Shown: piece after piece, positions 34,500 to 48,400 of the stretch
Numbering within the stretch: position 1 is the stretch's first letter
Layout: each line of letters starts with the position of its first letter
Position numbers and translations under genes: made by a program
Notes under the pieces: model-generated
Database searches by the model: none
Told to the model about the DNA's origin: nothing
What the model saw: the letters and a program-made list of their open reading frames with translations, nothing else
DNA from: Rosa chinensis
Lineage: Eukaryota; Streptophyta; Magnoliopsida; Rosales; Rosaceae
Reading direction: 5' to 3'
DNA: 64,000 nt
NCBI RefSeq assembly: GCF_002994745.2
Contig: NC_037094.1
Location: forward strand, 43,661,139 to 43,725,138

Positions 34500-35238
34500 A
34501 CAAATAATTTATTAAAAACCCCAGGAGAGCTTTTTTCTCTCAGCCCTAGCTGTAGCCTCCAAAACTACACCCTACCTTCTTCGCTTCTTCTCTTCAATCC
34601 TATGGCTTCCCTTGAAGATGTGACCGCGAGTTTTGTTGCATCCCTTGCGATAGCAGAGGGTGATGGTGCTCTTGATCTTAGCAAGATTGGGGGTGGCCCT
34701 ATTCATCATTCTTCCCAGGCTTTTCTCCTCGTGAAACCTCTAAGACGCTAACTTGTTGACCCATCCGCTCTCAACCTTCGCACTTGGGTAGTCGACAAGG
34801 GTTTCCAGGTTCAAAAGAAGTTGGGTATGGCTTCTTTGAGTCTCACTTACCCTACTGCTGATGTTGTTCAGGATGGTAGCCCTATAGATAAGGGCAAAGG
34901 GAAGCTCTAAGCTTTCTGTGTCTCAGTACCTAGCATGTGACGCTTCAAGTCTGTTGCTATTTAAGTTTAGTTTCTCTAATTGTACACCAATTGAGGTATT
35001 GAGACTATTAAGGTTACTCTAGCAAAGATTTAGGTAGTGTTGGATTTGCCCTCATATGGCTAGGTCTTTTATTGTACGTGCTCACTTTGTTCACAATGAG
35101 GGTAACATGTCATGTGCTTGGTATCTTAGACCATCTAGGTTTTCATTTGGTGTAAGACAACATATGATGTATGTGCCTTCTGGCCATGGATAAGTTAATG
35201 AAATTATCTCTTTCTAAAAAAAAAATAAATAAATAAAA
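34500..35238 (+). mobile_element. LINE-like retroposon, internally deleted, with poly-A tail
   Basis: A CT-rich leader is followed by an ATG (34602) that opens MASLEDVTASFVASLAIAEG. This resembles the start of ORF1 in plant LINEs, but it is stopped by TAA after about 50 codons. After a further 450 bp without domains the unit ends in an A-rich tail (35214-35238). The 5' and 3' parts without ORF2 suggest an internally deleted copy. Target duplications were not found, so the left limit is approximate. Confidence 0.5.
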
Positions 35239-36059
35239 AGCCAATCAACACACATGTGAACGTGAATTAAAAGAGATGAATGAACTAGGGTACGCTAGGG
35301 ATTCTAATGCGGAAAGGCTTTTTAAAACAGGTTTACATTCATGGACTAAAACCATACGTGTGGAAAGAAAAGCCCAAAAACCAATTTAAGAAACAATTAA
35401 TATTTTGGGTAAAACCTTATGAAAATTCGAACAATTAGCACAGCAGGATCGAAAAAATGTTTGCATCCTACACTAGGATTTAAAGACAAGTTCAGTCATA
35501 AACACTTGACTAGCATGCACATCTATGCAAGACATACCTGATTGATGAGAGTTGTGCATGAAGCCTGAAACATTCCATTCTTCTGAGGATCCAAGAGTAG
35601 AAAGCTATTACATGAAAACATGACTCTTGGTTATTGCGCTTAGGAAATACCAATCAAATAAACATTGCACTATAACAGTTGGATTTGATTTTCATTTCTT
35701 TTCTATTTTCTTCTCTGTAATGAGGAATGACTTTTACATAACAAATAGCATTTGCATTTTGCATTTTACCTGAGGGTCTTCGCTGATTACATGCTTAAGA
35801 TTTTCGATTTCTGCGAGAGTCAGTATCTTCTTATGCTCTATTTTATTTGCATAAACTTTTAAGTTATGCTCCATGATGAAGCTTTATTCACCATCCGAAC
35901 TTGTTGAGTCATTTATTCTAATTTCACTGTGATCTTCTAACAGTAAAATTGGATTATAGTCACCACTCTTCGCTGGCAACCTCTGATATTGTTGTGTAAA
36001 CCCCTTACTTGTGACGCTTACGACATTAGAAAGTCTGGATTCCTGATAAAATATTATGT
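35239..36059. other. AT-rich DNA, nothing recognised
   Basis: No gene or element was identified. It lies between two pararetroviral relics and may be their decayed link. Confidence 0.4.
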
Positions 36060-36345
36060 TTTTTTTTCTTTCTCAAAATCAATAATTTGTTTGTTCTGAG
36101 TTGCTGCTTGTTGAAGGAGAAAGTCATTTCTTATCAACAAATCAACTCCTTGGCTTTCACACTACCAAATTGTTCTGATAATGAAGTCTCCTCCTCCTAT
36201 GGAGACCCTGGCATTCTTAGCCATTGTAGTCATGGATATCTCATGTTCACCCAAAGCAACTCCAGCGACAAACTTTTTACATTGTTCTCAGCATTCTTCA
36301 GGAATAACATATTTTTTTTGCTAGGCTGTATCCAGATTCCAGAAC
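36060..36345 (-). pseudogene. Possible endogenous caulimovirid aspartic protease relic
   Basis: On the minus strand one frame, with one or two shifts, resembles the viral aspartic protease region that precedes reverse transcriptase in plant pararetroviruses. The visible words include VSIGGGDFIIRTIW and GVDLLIRNDF. The position and strand, upstream of the reverse transcriptase pieces, fit the order protease - reverse transcriptase - RNase H. Stops and frameshifts mark it as a dead relic. The active-site triplet is not clearly visible, so this call is weaker than that for the reverse transcriptase. Confidence 0.5.
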
Positions 36346-37070
36346 CATTATCAACATTAGGTTGCCATCACTATTTCTAATAAAATAAAAAAAATCACTA
36401 GTTCCAATTACAAAACCAGCAGCAGCTTGAGAAATTTTATTTACACATAGTCCTTTACTTAATACACATTCACAATTTTTGAAAATTTTTAATTACCATC
36501 TTATCCTTCAACCAAAAAATCAAAGAAAAAACTTTCAAGCAACTGAAACGATGCGAACAAAAAATTTTGAATTTTCCTCATCAATATTTCTCTTTATCAA
36601 TTCATCATTATTCGTCCTGCCCATGGAATCCAACGTTTTATTAAATGTATGCATTAAGTAAGCTTGTTTGTATTTTGTAGAATATCCATTATGTAATATT
36701 TGACAATAAGTAATAAAGATCAAGACGCAAATCATGTAACCATATACTTTCGCCTAAGAGTCCAGAACAAAAAGAAAGGGGGAGAGAGAGAGAGAGATAT
36801 GAGTGGCAGAAATCAATTTCGGGAGAGAGAAGATAGAGATTGATGAGTTGAGAAAATCAACTTTAGGTTATAGGCGGAGAGAGAAGAAGGGAGAAAGAGA
36901 GATGGAGGAAAATAGTAAGAGGTGAGATGGGAAGTTCATGAAAAAATTTGAGAGGTGTGTATTAATGAATTGGGGTTGTGCTAATAGAATTTCTCCAACA
37001 ACTTACTGATTTTGTCGCACTAAGCGGTTAATTTAGTAATTACTGAAGTGGAGAACACTCCCCATTTTAT

Positions 37071-37101
<31 letters not shown>

Positions 37102-37114
37102 TTACAACACTACC
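36346..37114. other. Intergenic DNA with GA-rich and TA microsatellite tracts
   Basis: A GA-rich stretch lies at about 36780-36910 and a TA microsatellite at about 37077-37101. No coding sequence was recognised. Confidence 0.5.
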
Positions 37115-37122
37115 GTTATTGG

Positions 37123-37787
37123 TAGGGGTGGGCATTTTGAACCGAAAATGCGGTTACCGACCCGAACCGCACCAAAAAAACGGTTCGGTAACCGCACCAA
37201 ACTAAAACGGTTTCGTTTTATGATCACACCGCATCGAACCGTATAAAAGCGGTTCGGTTACAGTTTCGGGTCATAAACCGCCCGATTTAAACCGACCCAC
37301 ACCGAATTTATTTTAATTACATTTTATTTATTTATTATTTCTTTATTGATGGAAATGTTGGTTTTCAATATATAAGAAATCCATTTTTGATTAGGTTTTC
37401 AGTTTGTAATAAGTTGCTATGTTTGCTTGATCATTGATACACACACACACATGTGTGTGTGTGTAATAAGTTGCTATGGTCTTTCTGCAAGTTGCTTGAT
37501 ATTTGAGTGATATTTGCCGATTTTTGTGGACTCTAAATGCATTCAAAATTTATTTATACCTTATTGAAATTGTTAGGTACAAATAAACCTGATTTTGGCT
37601 CTCTCTTTCTAGTTGAAATTAATAAATCGCTCTAAATAGAAACCGACCCATACCGCACCGAAAAATGGTGTAACCGAAATAATTGGTTCAGTCTTTTTGT
37701 AATGCGATTGTGGTTTGATATATAGGTCAACCGAAACAAGCGATTTAATTGCAGTTTGAGCCTCAAACCGAACGGCGCCCACCCTTA
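37123..37787. mobile_element. hAT-type MITE in the separase upstream region
   Basis: The left end is TAGGGGTGGGCATTTTGAACCG-like and the complement of the right end is TAAGGGTGGGCGCCGTTCGG. The exact octamer GTTATTGG flanks both sides (37115-37122 and 37788-37795). The subterminal regions are packed with CGGTT/AACCG words. The unit is 665 bp without coding capacity, so it depends on a transposase from elsewhere. Its right edge is about 180 bp before the separase start codon. Confidence 0.85.
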
Positions 37788-37795
37788 GTTATTGG

Positions 37796-37968
37796 GATAT
37801 AAGGATATTGGATATCATTGGCCTCCCATTTTTTTTTGGCGAATTTTTTTCAATTTGGTTGTTTTGAAATAAGCGCTTCTGTCTTCGCGCCTTTAAGACC
37901 AAAACCCATAGAGTCCCAAATACGCTTCATTTCCAAAAAGGCCATTCACACTCGCTCTCATCACCGCC
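37796..37968 (+). promoter_or_regulatory. Separase proximal promoter and 5' leader
   Basis: Only 173 bp separate the MITE from the start codon. There is no obvious TATA box. The stretch CTTCGCGCC at 37883-37891 is one mismatch from an E2F-type site, which would fit a cell-cycle gene. That reading is inference. Confidence 0.4.
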
Positions 37969-39439
37969 ATGGCCTCCGCCACCGAAACCTCCGAAACTCT
38001 CCTCTCCAAGCTCGAATCCGCCGATTCCGCCGCGATTCATCGCCTCATCTCCGACTACCTAAACCCATTCGCCGACCTTCACAAAAAGAAGACCTCAACC
38101 GATCACCAAACCCTACAACGCTCTCTCGCCAAAAAATTCACCCCCTTCCTCAACCGCGCCTTAGCCATCCTCCCCAAACGGCTCGCCGATCCTTCAAAGC
38201 TAGATGCCAAATTTGCCCCCGAGTTGTTCGATATTTACCGCCTCTGCCTCGACTCCATGGACGCCGTCTCCTCCCAATTTTCCGGCAAGCCCTACAAGTT
38301 TCACATCCAGAGGATCCGGTTGGTTTATGCATTCGAGGCCTGGGGCCGCCACCAGGACGCCGAGTTCGAGGCGCTTAGGGTTTTGAAGAGCTTCAAGGCG
38401 ATTGAACTAGGAACGAAACCGGTGAATTTGGACCGTAGATTTGTGCCAGGTGTCGAGCAGGGAGGCTGCGATAAGGAGTTTGGGGCTTTGCTCGGAGAAG
38501 TGGTGTGGATGCTAGCCAAGTGTGCTTCGTTAATTCAAAGCAAGGAAGCCGAGGTGTATGAGCGGCTGCTTTGTATGGTTGAGGAGTTGGGACCTTGGTT
38601 TAGGTCAGTGAATGTGATATTCTATTTTCAAAGTCTTCTATGTTTGGTTGCTGGAAAATTGAGAAACTAGAAATTCTTAACCTATTCAATCATTTCGTCT
38701 ATTGCCGTAACTATCTAGAATGTTTGTTTGGTTATAGGTTTGAAATGCGAGTTCATAGCCGAAATGATAAACCATGAACTTGTTCCAGACCATTAAGCAT
38801 AAATACTTGCTGTGATGATGTTAGTAATTTTCTCATTCGTTCATCTGACATCAAATGTTGTAGGGTGTTAGATGAAACTGTACATGACAAGGTGCACAGA
38901 CAGCTTGCCATTTATCTCGAGAGGTGTACTCTTTTTTTAGTCCGGGAGCTATCATCCTTGGGAGCAAATCTCGTATGCAAGTTCTGCCGCATAACAGTGA
39001 GCGAGTATGCAAAGTCATCCATCAAAGATCATATGTTCAAGGTTACGTAAGATTGATTTTTAGTTATTTATGTACTGGGAGATTCGATGCGCATATCTAA
39101 TCGGCATTTTTTTATGCAGTGCGCCCGTCGAATATGTTCAGCTGTATTTTCATTACAAGAGACTAGTTCCTCATTTATCAGTAACACATTGTTATGCTTG
39201 TTTGACTCCCTTGTTGATGAATGCAAGGTAATGGTAGCTGTGTTCTATGTAGATTGACCACTGAGAATGTGGTCTGACTAATGTCTATATTCTTCAATTA
39301 TCAGTCCCCATGCCAATGTTCAGTGTCAATATATAGGCTTCAAGGACGAGCCATTATATAGTACACATTTGACTTCTGTTTCAACCAAATGTCAGAGTAT
39401 CAGAAACATGATAACTGTGCAATTTTCGGACTTATGGAT

Positions 39440-39475
<36 letters not shown>

Positions 39476-42400
39476 TTTCAAGGATGGAAACTGAAAACCC
39501 TTGTGCCATATTTTTCTCGGTCCAAAGTCTTTTGCAAATGAAGTAAAATTTTATTCTGATGTAAATGTCTTTGCTAAATTGAGTTACTCTTAACCCCAGC
39601 AGCAAATGTTTTGTGTTTTGTCCAAAAAGTTCAGTGATGTAATCTCTTGTGAATTGGATCCCAAAACCAAGCAGATTTTATTGTTGTATCCCCCTCCTAG
39701 GGTATTCAGGCAATGCCCCTTTCTGTTAGGTTACTGAGGGACTCCATAGTTTTCTTGTTGTTAAGAAATTTCTTGGTGTCTTTTGCTTTTGTTTGCTATA
39801 TTCTTTTAAATATACATGCATATAATTGGGTCTGAACCTTATAACTCTATCTAGTCTCTTTTTGTAACATCTCATTATAAGATCAAGTATGCAAATTGTC
39901 TCTTTTTAGTACCATCTCATTAATAAATTAGTGTCAGCACTCTTTTTTATTTTATTTTTAATTTTTTTTTATCAAATTAGGGCTAGGGTTTCTCTACAAT
40001 GTTATGAAGTTTGTATCTAATCTATGTTATTATACAACTAGTAGAAGAGTAGCTGGACATAACTGTAATATATAGTTAATTTATTTAATTCTTACAAGGA
40101 TCCCAAGAGGTATTTAATCTCCAACTTTTAAATGATTTCTCATTGATGCTTCAATTTATCACCTTCTTTTTCTTAGGATGCAGTATAGCAAAATGATTTC
40201 CCTATTTAAATCGCAACATCTGATAAGTCTTTACCTGTTCTTTTTTACTTTTATCAGTGACAAACTGAATTCTTTTCTAATGAAAAAATGTATTTACATG
40301 ATCATAAACTTAGTATTTTATCAAAACTTTCTGTAAATTTTGCTGTCCATTAAACAGTCCTAATATTGGAAATCTTCTAACAGCATGTATATCAGTTTCA
40401 GTTTCTCTAAAGGTATATTTGACATTACTAATATATGTTCTAACATAATCTTATATCGTAGTTATATAATATACTATAGTTCACATGCAATAATAAATGC
40501 GTTAATGCATTAGAATTGAATGAAATTATGAACTTGGTATGCCATCTTTTGACCCTTTCCATCTTGACCAAAGGTCTTGAAGAGTCTACAAACTAAAGCT
40601 AGATTTCCTTTTTATTTTGTTTTTGTTTTTCCATTTTTTTTTCTGGCTGGTTGAATTTATCTTCCTTACGTAGATTACAATAGAATATTACTTATTGGAC
40701 ATGACAAAAAAAAATTGTTTTCTTATACTTTTTTTTTCTCAAGCTCATTGTTTTTAACGCCATTCCAGAACCGTTAATTGCAAAAAATAGTTATTTGTTG
40801 TTATTGTATGTTTTATTTTTTTCTTTTGCACCAGTACTGATGCATAGGTTTTACTGTTTTAGTACTTCCACTTATCTCTTTTGTTGAGTTACTGTTGATG
40901 GACAGCCTTTCAAAATTTATCTGAATATACCTCATAATAATCTTGGTTTGAGCTTCATATCGAAATCTCTTTGCTTTCTGTGGTGCTGTTGTATGCTTGT
41001 TACTTTCAAGTTCATTGTGTGAACATAATAAGTTACCGGTTCATTACTAAATTCGTCTGTCCCCAAATTGGTCTAACTTCTATAAAATTACATTTGGCAG
41101 GCTGAGGTCGAATATTCAGGAAAAGATTTTATTGAACTTATTGCTTATTGTGCCAATAAGTGTCGAGCTGCAAGTACAAATCTTTCTGGTACTATGAGAT
41201 CTCATTCAAAAAAATTAATAACTCACTTTGATCAGGTATGTTATTTATGTGATTTCTTCTTATCAAATTTCATCTCTGTTGCCCTATTTTCCTTCGTCGT
41301 GTTGTAATTAGAAATTAATTTGCTTTGCAGGATCCACCTTTAAATTTGATTCTAAGACTTTATGCTACTGGTTTGCACTACATTGATTGTAGAATAAAAT
41401 CAAAGGATGAGGATCTTACATATTCTGGAGGTGCAATTAGAACGTTGCTTGATGATGAGGATACAATGACTGATTTGTCAGATTGTCTTGATTCATTAGA
41501 AAGTTATTTCCAAATTGGTACGAATGATATTTCCAAAAGTGGGTTTTCCACGAGTCACATGCAGAAGGATTTAAAGGATTATCTTCTGCCTTATTTTAAT
41601 GCATTGGAGTTCTTATGCCATCCACTTGCTGACTTGGTATATTCGGGAAAGAAACAGATTTTTGCTGATAATGGAGCTGCCTCTGTTTCTAGTGAACTGT
41701 GTGTTATCCAGGGTGCATTTCATCAGTTATATGATTTGTTCCTTTCTTTACAAACGTGAGTGAATTTATAAGTTCAGTGTTCTTGTTTTGTTGCTATAAT
41801 ATATCAAATTATAAGAGCACATCTGTAGAGGAGTTCTATATTCTGGTTGTCCTTAAACTGAACTTGGTGTTCTGTTCAATTCCTTTCTCTCTTTTACTGC
41901 TGGGAGGAGGAGGGGAGGGGAGGGAGGAATTATATAGCGATTAAAGGAAAAGATGTCTTTAATTTTATTTTTCATTGTTTAACTGGGAATTAGCTATTTA
42001 CATGTTAGATGTATCTGTTTGCTTTATTTTCTTTTTTGTGCTTAACTGTTACATACAATGAATAGCTACCCCTGAGAGTGATTTTCCAAAAACTTGTAGC
42101 CTAGTAATTTTATTTTAATTTTTCTTTGTTTTACTGGGAATTATCTATTTGCATGTTAGATGTATCTGTTGGCTTTAATATTGTTAGCTATTTTTTTTTT
42201 CCTGCTTAGCTGTTAAGAAGCTGAGTTGCTTGAACTTTTTAAATTTGTGAACTTTGTCTGCGTATTTTTTTGATTTATTGTCTGATTGTATCACATGCTT
42301 TTTTATCAGTTTGAGTTTGTAATAATGTTCCACTGTTATATGCTTGTCTCTAGGTACAGAATTACTTGTGAGATAGATATAGATGGATTTAAGCACAACA

Positions 42401-45400
42401 GCATCCTTCGTGCTTCTGTGGCTGCTTTTATGCTTTCCACCAGAACGAAGCTTAACATGCAGGTTGTCATTCTTATGGAGTAATACTGATATGGATAATT
42501 GTCCCAATTTTTTTTTTCTCACACTAGTAGTCTATATATTTTACTTAATGACTCGTTTTACAACATCATATTATCTGCTTAAATTTGACTATTAGCTTGT
42601 GTTTCCTTATTTCAGAAGAGTGCGCAAATACTGAACCATGTCATTACCAGCGAATGGATTCAACTTGATGGTCTAAAGCATATATATGTCTCTCTCTACA
42701 ATACTGGTACATGTTTGTACAAAAACAAGGAGCTGAATGAGGTATTGTTTTACAGAATGATATTTTACTTTTAGTGACAGGGATTCTGTTTAGTCTAAGA
42801 TAATGTTGATCTTTATTATCTTCTACTTGTTTTCTTTGATATTCTTAGGTGTATAAGTGCTTTTATGTCTTCAATGAATTCGTTCAATAGTGAGCTATTA
42901 CTTGTGGTTGCATCTTCAATTAAGAACAATTTTTATCACATTATTTTTAGTAGTTTACTTTTCTTTACAGTTCATGAAGATTACGTTTAAATGTAATTCC
43001 CTAGGCAGAGGTTGATGTTCCATATATTTGATGCATCTGGTCTATCACTGGTTATAGTGTGTTTGGTAATTTTAGTTAGAATATAATAGATGGGAGAGAA
43101 AAGAGAGGAGATGTTTATTTTCCTTTAGTTTTGTCTGGATAGATAGAAAAGAAACTGTGAAACTCTTGATTAATTTTAGGAATATTCACGACCCAAACAA
43201 AACACTTATCCCCACTCTCTCCATCTCTTTCTACCTAGAGAAAGAAGAGAGTCTTAGCAGACAAAAAGGTTTTTAGATTGTTAATTTCAATCATTGATCT
43301 CTATCTCTATTTGTCAACTCAGACTGAAAAAGTGAATGAAATAGATATCATTTCTCTCTCCTTACTGTTCTTTGGTTACATTGTTTTTAGTTAAAGTAAT
43401 GGGTGGACATTGGTATGCAGAGGGTGTTTTACTTGCAAAATGTAGAGTAGATGCACTACACTGATGTCGTAAGCATGGCATAAACGTACAATTTTTCTAG
43501 TTAAAGTGATGAATGGACATTAGTATGAAGAGGTTGTTTTACTTGCATAATGCTGATGCACAACTCTGATGTAGTAAGCATGGCATAGTTGTGTAACGCT
43601 TGTTGCGAAGATGAATTGTATAGACTTTAATACACTGTATCAATACCTCCAGGGGATTATGATGTCTACAACAAAATCTGCATGTTTATGCTAATTGTTC
43701 TGTATCACACTCCTCTTGCTTTCATTCTCCATCTACAAAATGTGTTTCTTGAAGGAGATGATATAATGTATTAGCACTTCAAGTTAATTCAGAAGCAATC
43801 TATAAGGGAATAAAGAACAACATCTACCCACACTTTATGGGTCTCAAAATCCAATTTCTAACATAGCATAAAGTTTAGATAATGCCCTATGCTAACTTTT
43901 GAACTCGTATTTTCACTTCGGCTGGGGCAGAGTTTTTGGCAAGGAACTAATTTATTTTTCATGCCGTTTCTTTATTATTATTTTTTTCTTTTGGTTTTAG
44001 TCCTGGTCCTTTGAAAACAAAAATTTGGTTCTTACTCTGTTTTAGGCTCTTCAGATATGTTTCACATATGAATGAGTGTAGGTGATAGAAGTAAACTTTG
44101 GGGGTGATTTTGAAGGTCCTCTTTTCCTATTTCTGTAACATAATTTGTCAAAAAGCATATTTGGTACTTGAGAAGTTTTTAGGAAGTAATTTCTTTTGCA
44201 TGACTTTGTAATCTATGTCTGCAGGCTTCAGAGGCTTTGAAGCTTTCCTGCAAGGCATCTTGGACTCGTGTTATACATCTCTGTGAACTGTTTGCAGGCA
44301 AATTAAAGGTCGCCAGTGCTGATCCTTCTGAAGATACTATTTTAGATGTCTTGAATGAGTCGTGTACAGGAAGTGCTTTTCTATTGGATATTCTTAACCA
44401 AGTTGATAATCATGAGGTGAAAAGAGCTATGGCAGAGTGCCTTGAAACTTGGTCTATTGCAGCAAATTTGTTTGGGAGGCTGCCAGGTCCAATGTCTGTG
44501 GTGCAGCAGTGGGTTAAGGTAGCCATAGCGTCTAAAAGTTTTATAATGTGTTTACTTACCATGCTGTTTATTGTAATTAATTTTTTTCTGTCATATCAGA
44601 TGGAATGTAAATGCTGTAACAATATGCATATTGAGGATAGCAGTCCAACCTTATACAGTCTGCTGTCATCTTCTAAGAAAATATCAAAGAAGACAACTGA
44701 GATAATCTTGGAGCAGGTTAGAATGTTTTATGGGTTTCTTTTCACTTTGAGGTCAGGCTTATCTATAGATTCTGTAGGCTATCAGTGAGTAATATCATTT
44801 TCTTATACTTTTCCATCTTGAACTTCATAGGGACTTCTTGCTTACGAGAAAATGTATGCTGTGAACCCCGAGTTTTGTCAGAAGATGCAAATGCAAATTA
44901 TAAACATACTACTGCAAGATGTGTATGTGACACCAGACAGTTGGTTACAAAAAGCAAGAATTTTAGTGAGAAAGGGAAGAGCGTTAAAACTTTATGGGAT
45001 CAAAGGTCTAAAAGACTGTATTCATTGTTTATCAGAAGCAATATCTTCACTTGTAAGCAATTCAGATAATTTTTTCTTTTTGATATCTTAGTACCTTCTC
45101 TTTAGATTAGAGTGCAAGTCTTTTAAACATTTTGGAGTTGGATTTTTGACTGACATGAGTTAGTTACTGAAGCAGAGTAAGATGTACGATAACACCAGTA
45201 TCCATCAAACATCTCCTCGCCATGAATTAGCTGTGGCATATTGTTTACGCGCGCTCTGTACCCAGGAGGATGAACCACAATCAGAGGTGTTATTGCATAA
45301 ACTAGTTTCCAGAATTGAATACTTAATACTAAACTGCATCCTATCTCATCTTAATGTTTTCTTCCAACTGGTTTTAACAATTTTTGTCTTACCGTTTGAC

Positions 45401-48400
45401 TGTTTTGTTACAAACAGAAAATGTTTCAAGATATCCGTGCTGCCCTTGATGCATGGTTGGGCATTTCTACTACAGACATGTGCTCTCCAGATGACAATTG
45501 CTCTCCAGATGACAAATGTTTAATGGTGTCTGAAAATACGATGATGCTCCTATACAATATTATTGATTTGTTGTCTATCAAGGTTCGTCTTTGTACCTTT
45601 AGTGGTGATTTAGGTTCCACATGAAAGGATTACTAAATTTTTGTTTTTTTATAATTGGGAAAGCATGTGAGAATAATTTGCAATGTCATCCATCAAGGTT
45701 TGCCTATTGATTTATCGCTTTCTTTGCTTTTATTTTTTCAGGGTCACATGGATTATTACCATGATATATATAGGCTTTTGATTAGATTATTTAACTGGAA
45801 AAATATCCCGTTAGAGAAGTGCTTGGTCAGATTGTGGGAGTGCAGGAGAGTTAGTCATGCCCTTTGTACTTCACCTGTTAATGATGCACTCATCATGAGC
45901 TTATCAGATCATTTTGGTGAACTTCCAAAGTCTATTGATTTTTGGATAGATTGTCTTAAAGGATCCCAACAATTGGTAATAGGCTTCCAACATAATTTCT
46001 CATTTCTATTTGCAAATTTACCTTGGGGCCCATGCAATCATGCAAGCTTGTTCCGATGTGAAATCACAGTTGATGAAGTTAAAAAAGATGCTCTTGAACT
46101 TATTTCAAGTGTAAGTTCCTCTCAAGTTTCTACCATGAATTCTTATGCCTTAATGACACAAAATAACCACAGTATACTTGCTACTCTTATAGGTTCCTGT
46201 ATCAAGCCAGTCGGCTTATGTAGCTGCATATCTCTACTATGATTTATGTGAAAGACTAGTTTCAAATGGACAGTTAGTTGAGGTAACTTCAATCGATTTT
46301 GATTCCAGTTTTATGATTAAATGCAAATTTTCTGTTGATTACTTGATATTCAGATATGATTGGTATTGAACTTGAAAATCCTGTATGTTGACTTTGTTGT
46401 TCCTCTCTTTCAATATATCTAGGCTCTATCATATGCAATGGAAGCTCACCAGTTACGCCTTGAACTATTCCAAAAGAAGTTTGCGTACTCTTTTGTACGA
46501 AAGGCTGAAAAGTACAATGAAACTAGGGATACCTATCAGAACTTTACACTCGAAGATCATAATCTGGAAGTTAAACGATCAGTTGCCCGTGAAGTTTGGT
46601 CCTTTGACACTAGTTCATGTAACTTGGAAAACTGTTATCTTAGTCCCTATAATGTACTTCAATGTTATCTTGAAAGTACTCTTCAGGTATTTCTTTCTAT
46701 TCTTGTTAACCCTTCTAATTTAGGATTTAAGAGTGACCTATCATTAATTGAAATTATATTTGGAATTTGATGTCTCACATAACCTGCAGGTAGGGATTAT
46801 CCATGAAATAGTTGGAAATGGAGCTGAGGCCGAGGTAGTTTTACAGTGGGGAAAGACTATTTCCTGCTCACAAAGCTTGCCACTATTTGCAGTTGCATTT
46901 TGTTCGGTCTTAGGTATAGCAACCCACTTTGCTTTGTTCGTTGTTCTATTGTCACGTGATGATTTCCTGACTCCCTTCTGGGGTCAGAAGGAGGCTAATT
47001 CATGTTTTTCTTTTGACTCTCTTCAGGAAAACTGTATCATAAGAAGCAGCTTTGGGATTTGGCAGAGAAGGAACTTCAAAGTGCCAACCAATATTTGAAG
47101 GCTAGTGCAAAAGATATTTCTTGCGTAAAGTGCAGATTGATGCAGAAAGCAACTGTTAAACTGAATCTTGGTGATTTATACCAAAGCAAATTTTATAGTT
47201 CAAGGAGTGCATCTTTAGAGACATTGTCTTATGCTGAAAGTTTGTACAAATCAGCACTTACCAAGCTAAACCTTTCTGAGTGGCAAAATTCTGTTAGTTG
47301 CCCTGGACAAACTGTACTTAAAGAAGTTGGATATTCTGCTGGCAGTATTTCTAGTCATTTTGCGGAAACCAAGGTGGAACCAAAAAGCAAGATAGAAGCT
47401 AAAAAGTCTAGGACTAAGAATGCCCGAAAACCGGTGGGGAGGGATCAAGGTTCAGTTCCTGATTATAATTTGAGGTCAACTCGGTCTAGATGCCAATCTT
47501 CTCAGAACCAAAGTGTAAGAGGTATTGGTGTCCAAGTTGGTCATCCAAAACATTTGAAACGAAGCACTGAGTGTGATTCTTCTGATAATTTAAGTAACAA
47601 GGACTTTCTTTTGGATTTGAAAACTTGTGAGGTTTCATATGGGTCTGACCTAACATGTATTTGCAACAAAATGAGGTGTTGGCATTGTCTTCCCATGGAA
47701 GTTATGGAATCTGGGCTACTGAAAAACTTTGTAGATTTGAAATGGGAGTATGTCCGCAGGCGTCTCTCTCTCAGGCTTCTGACAGGATTAGGTATGGTGC
47801 ATCTGCATGTTGTGATCTTTTACTTATTAATAGCAGCATGCTAATGTAGTTTTAAGCACTCCTAAGATACTTATGGCACTCATTGTTTAATGTTTATTTC
47901 CTTCAAAATTATATTTAAGGACATTTACAAATATACTTAAATTATTAAAAATGAAAATTCAAGCCATGGCCATATTCATGACCTTATATTTGACACCAAT
48001 GTAGGCAGTGAGAATTGTAGGTCAGTGCCAATGGCACAGTTCATGGTTTAGGAGCCCTCATTTGTTACTGTTTTTCTTTTACATACAGGAAATTGTTTGG
48101 AGAATCAAGGTCAAATTCATGAAACAAATGAACTTATCCTGCAAAGCGTATCGATTTTAGTCAGCAGGAACCCATTTTGTATAACTACCTCATCGATTCC
48201 GACGACTTCCTTGCTTGATTTAATGGCAAAGGAAATCCCTGGGGATGTGCTTAGTGTTGAGCGTGCGGAAGTACTGTACAGCATATGTTGGCTGTCTTTA
48301 AAGATTCGTTCCAAGAATACCAGGTAATTGTAGTTGTATATTTATGCAGGTTTGTGTTTACATCTGAACTTTTTCCGCTAGTATATTCAGTTTAGTAGCG

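Noticed and set aside
37818..38378. Plus-strand frame of 186 codons overlapping the separase start
   Set aside because: It is a second frame over GC-rich exon 1, and its residues do not resemble a protein family. The separase frame is well supported.
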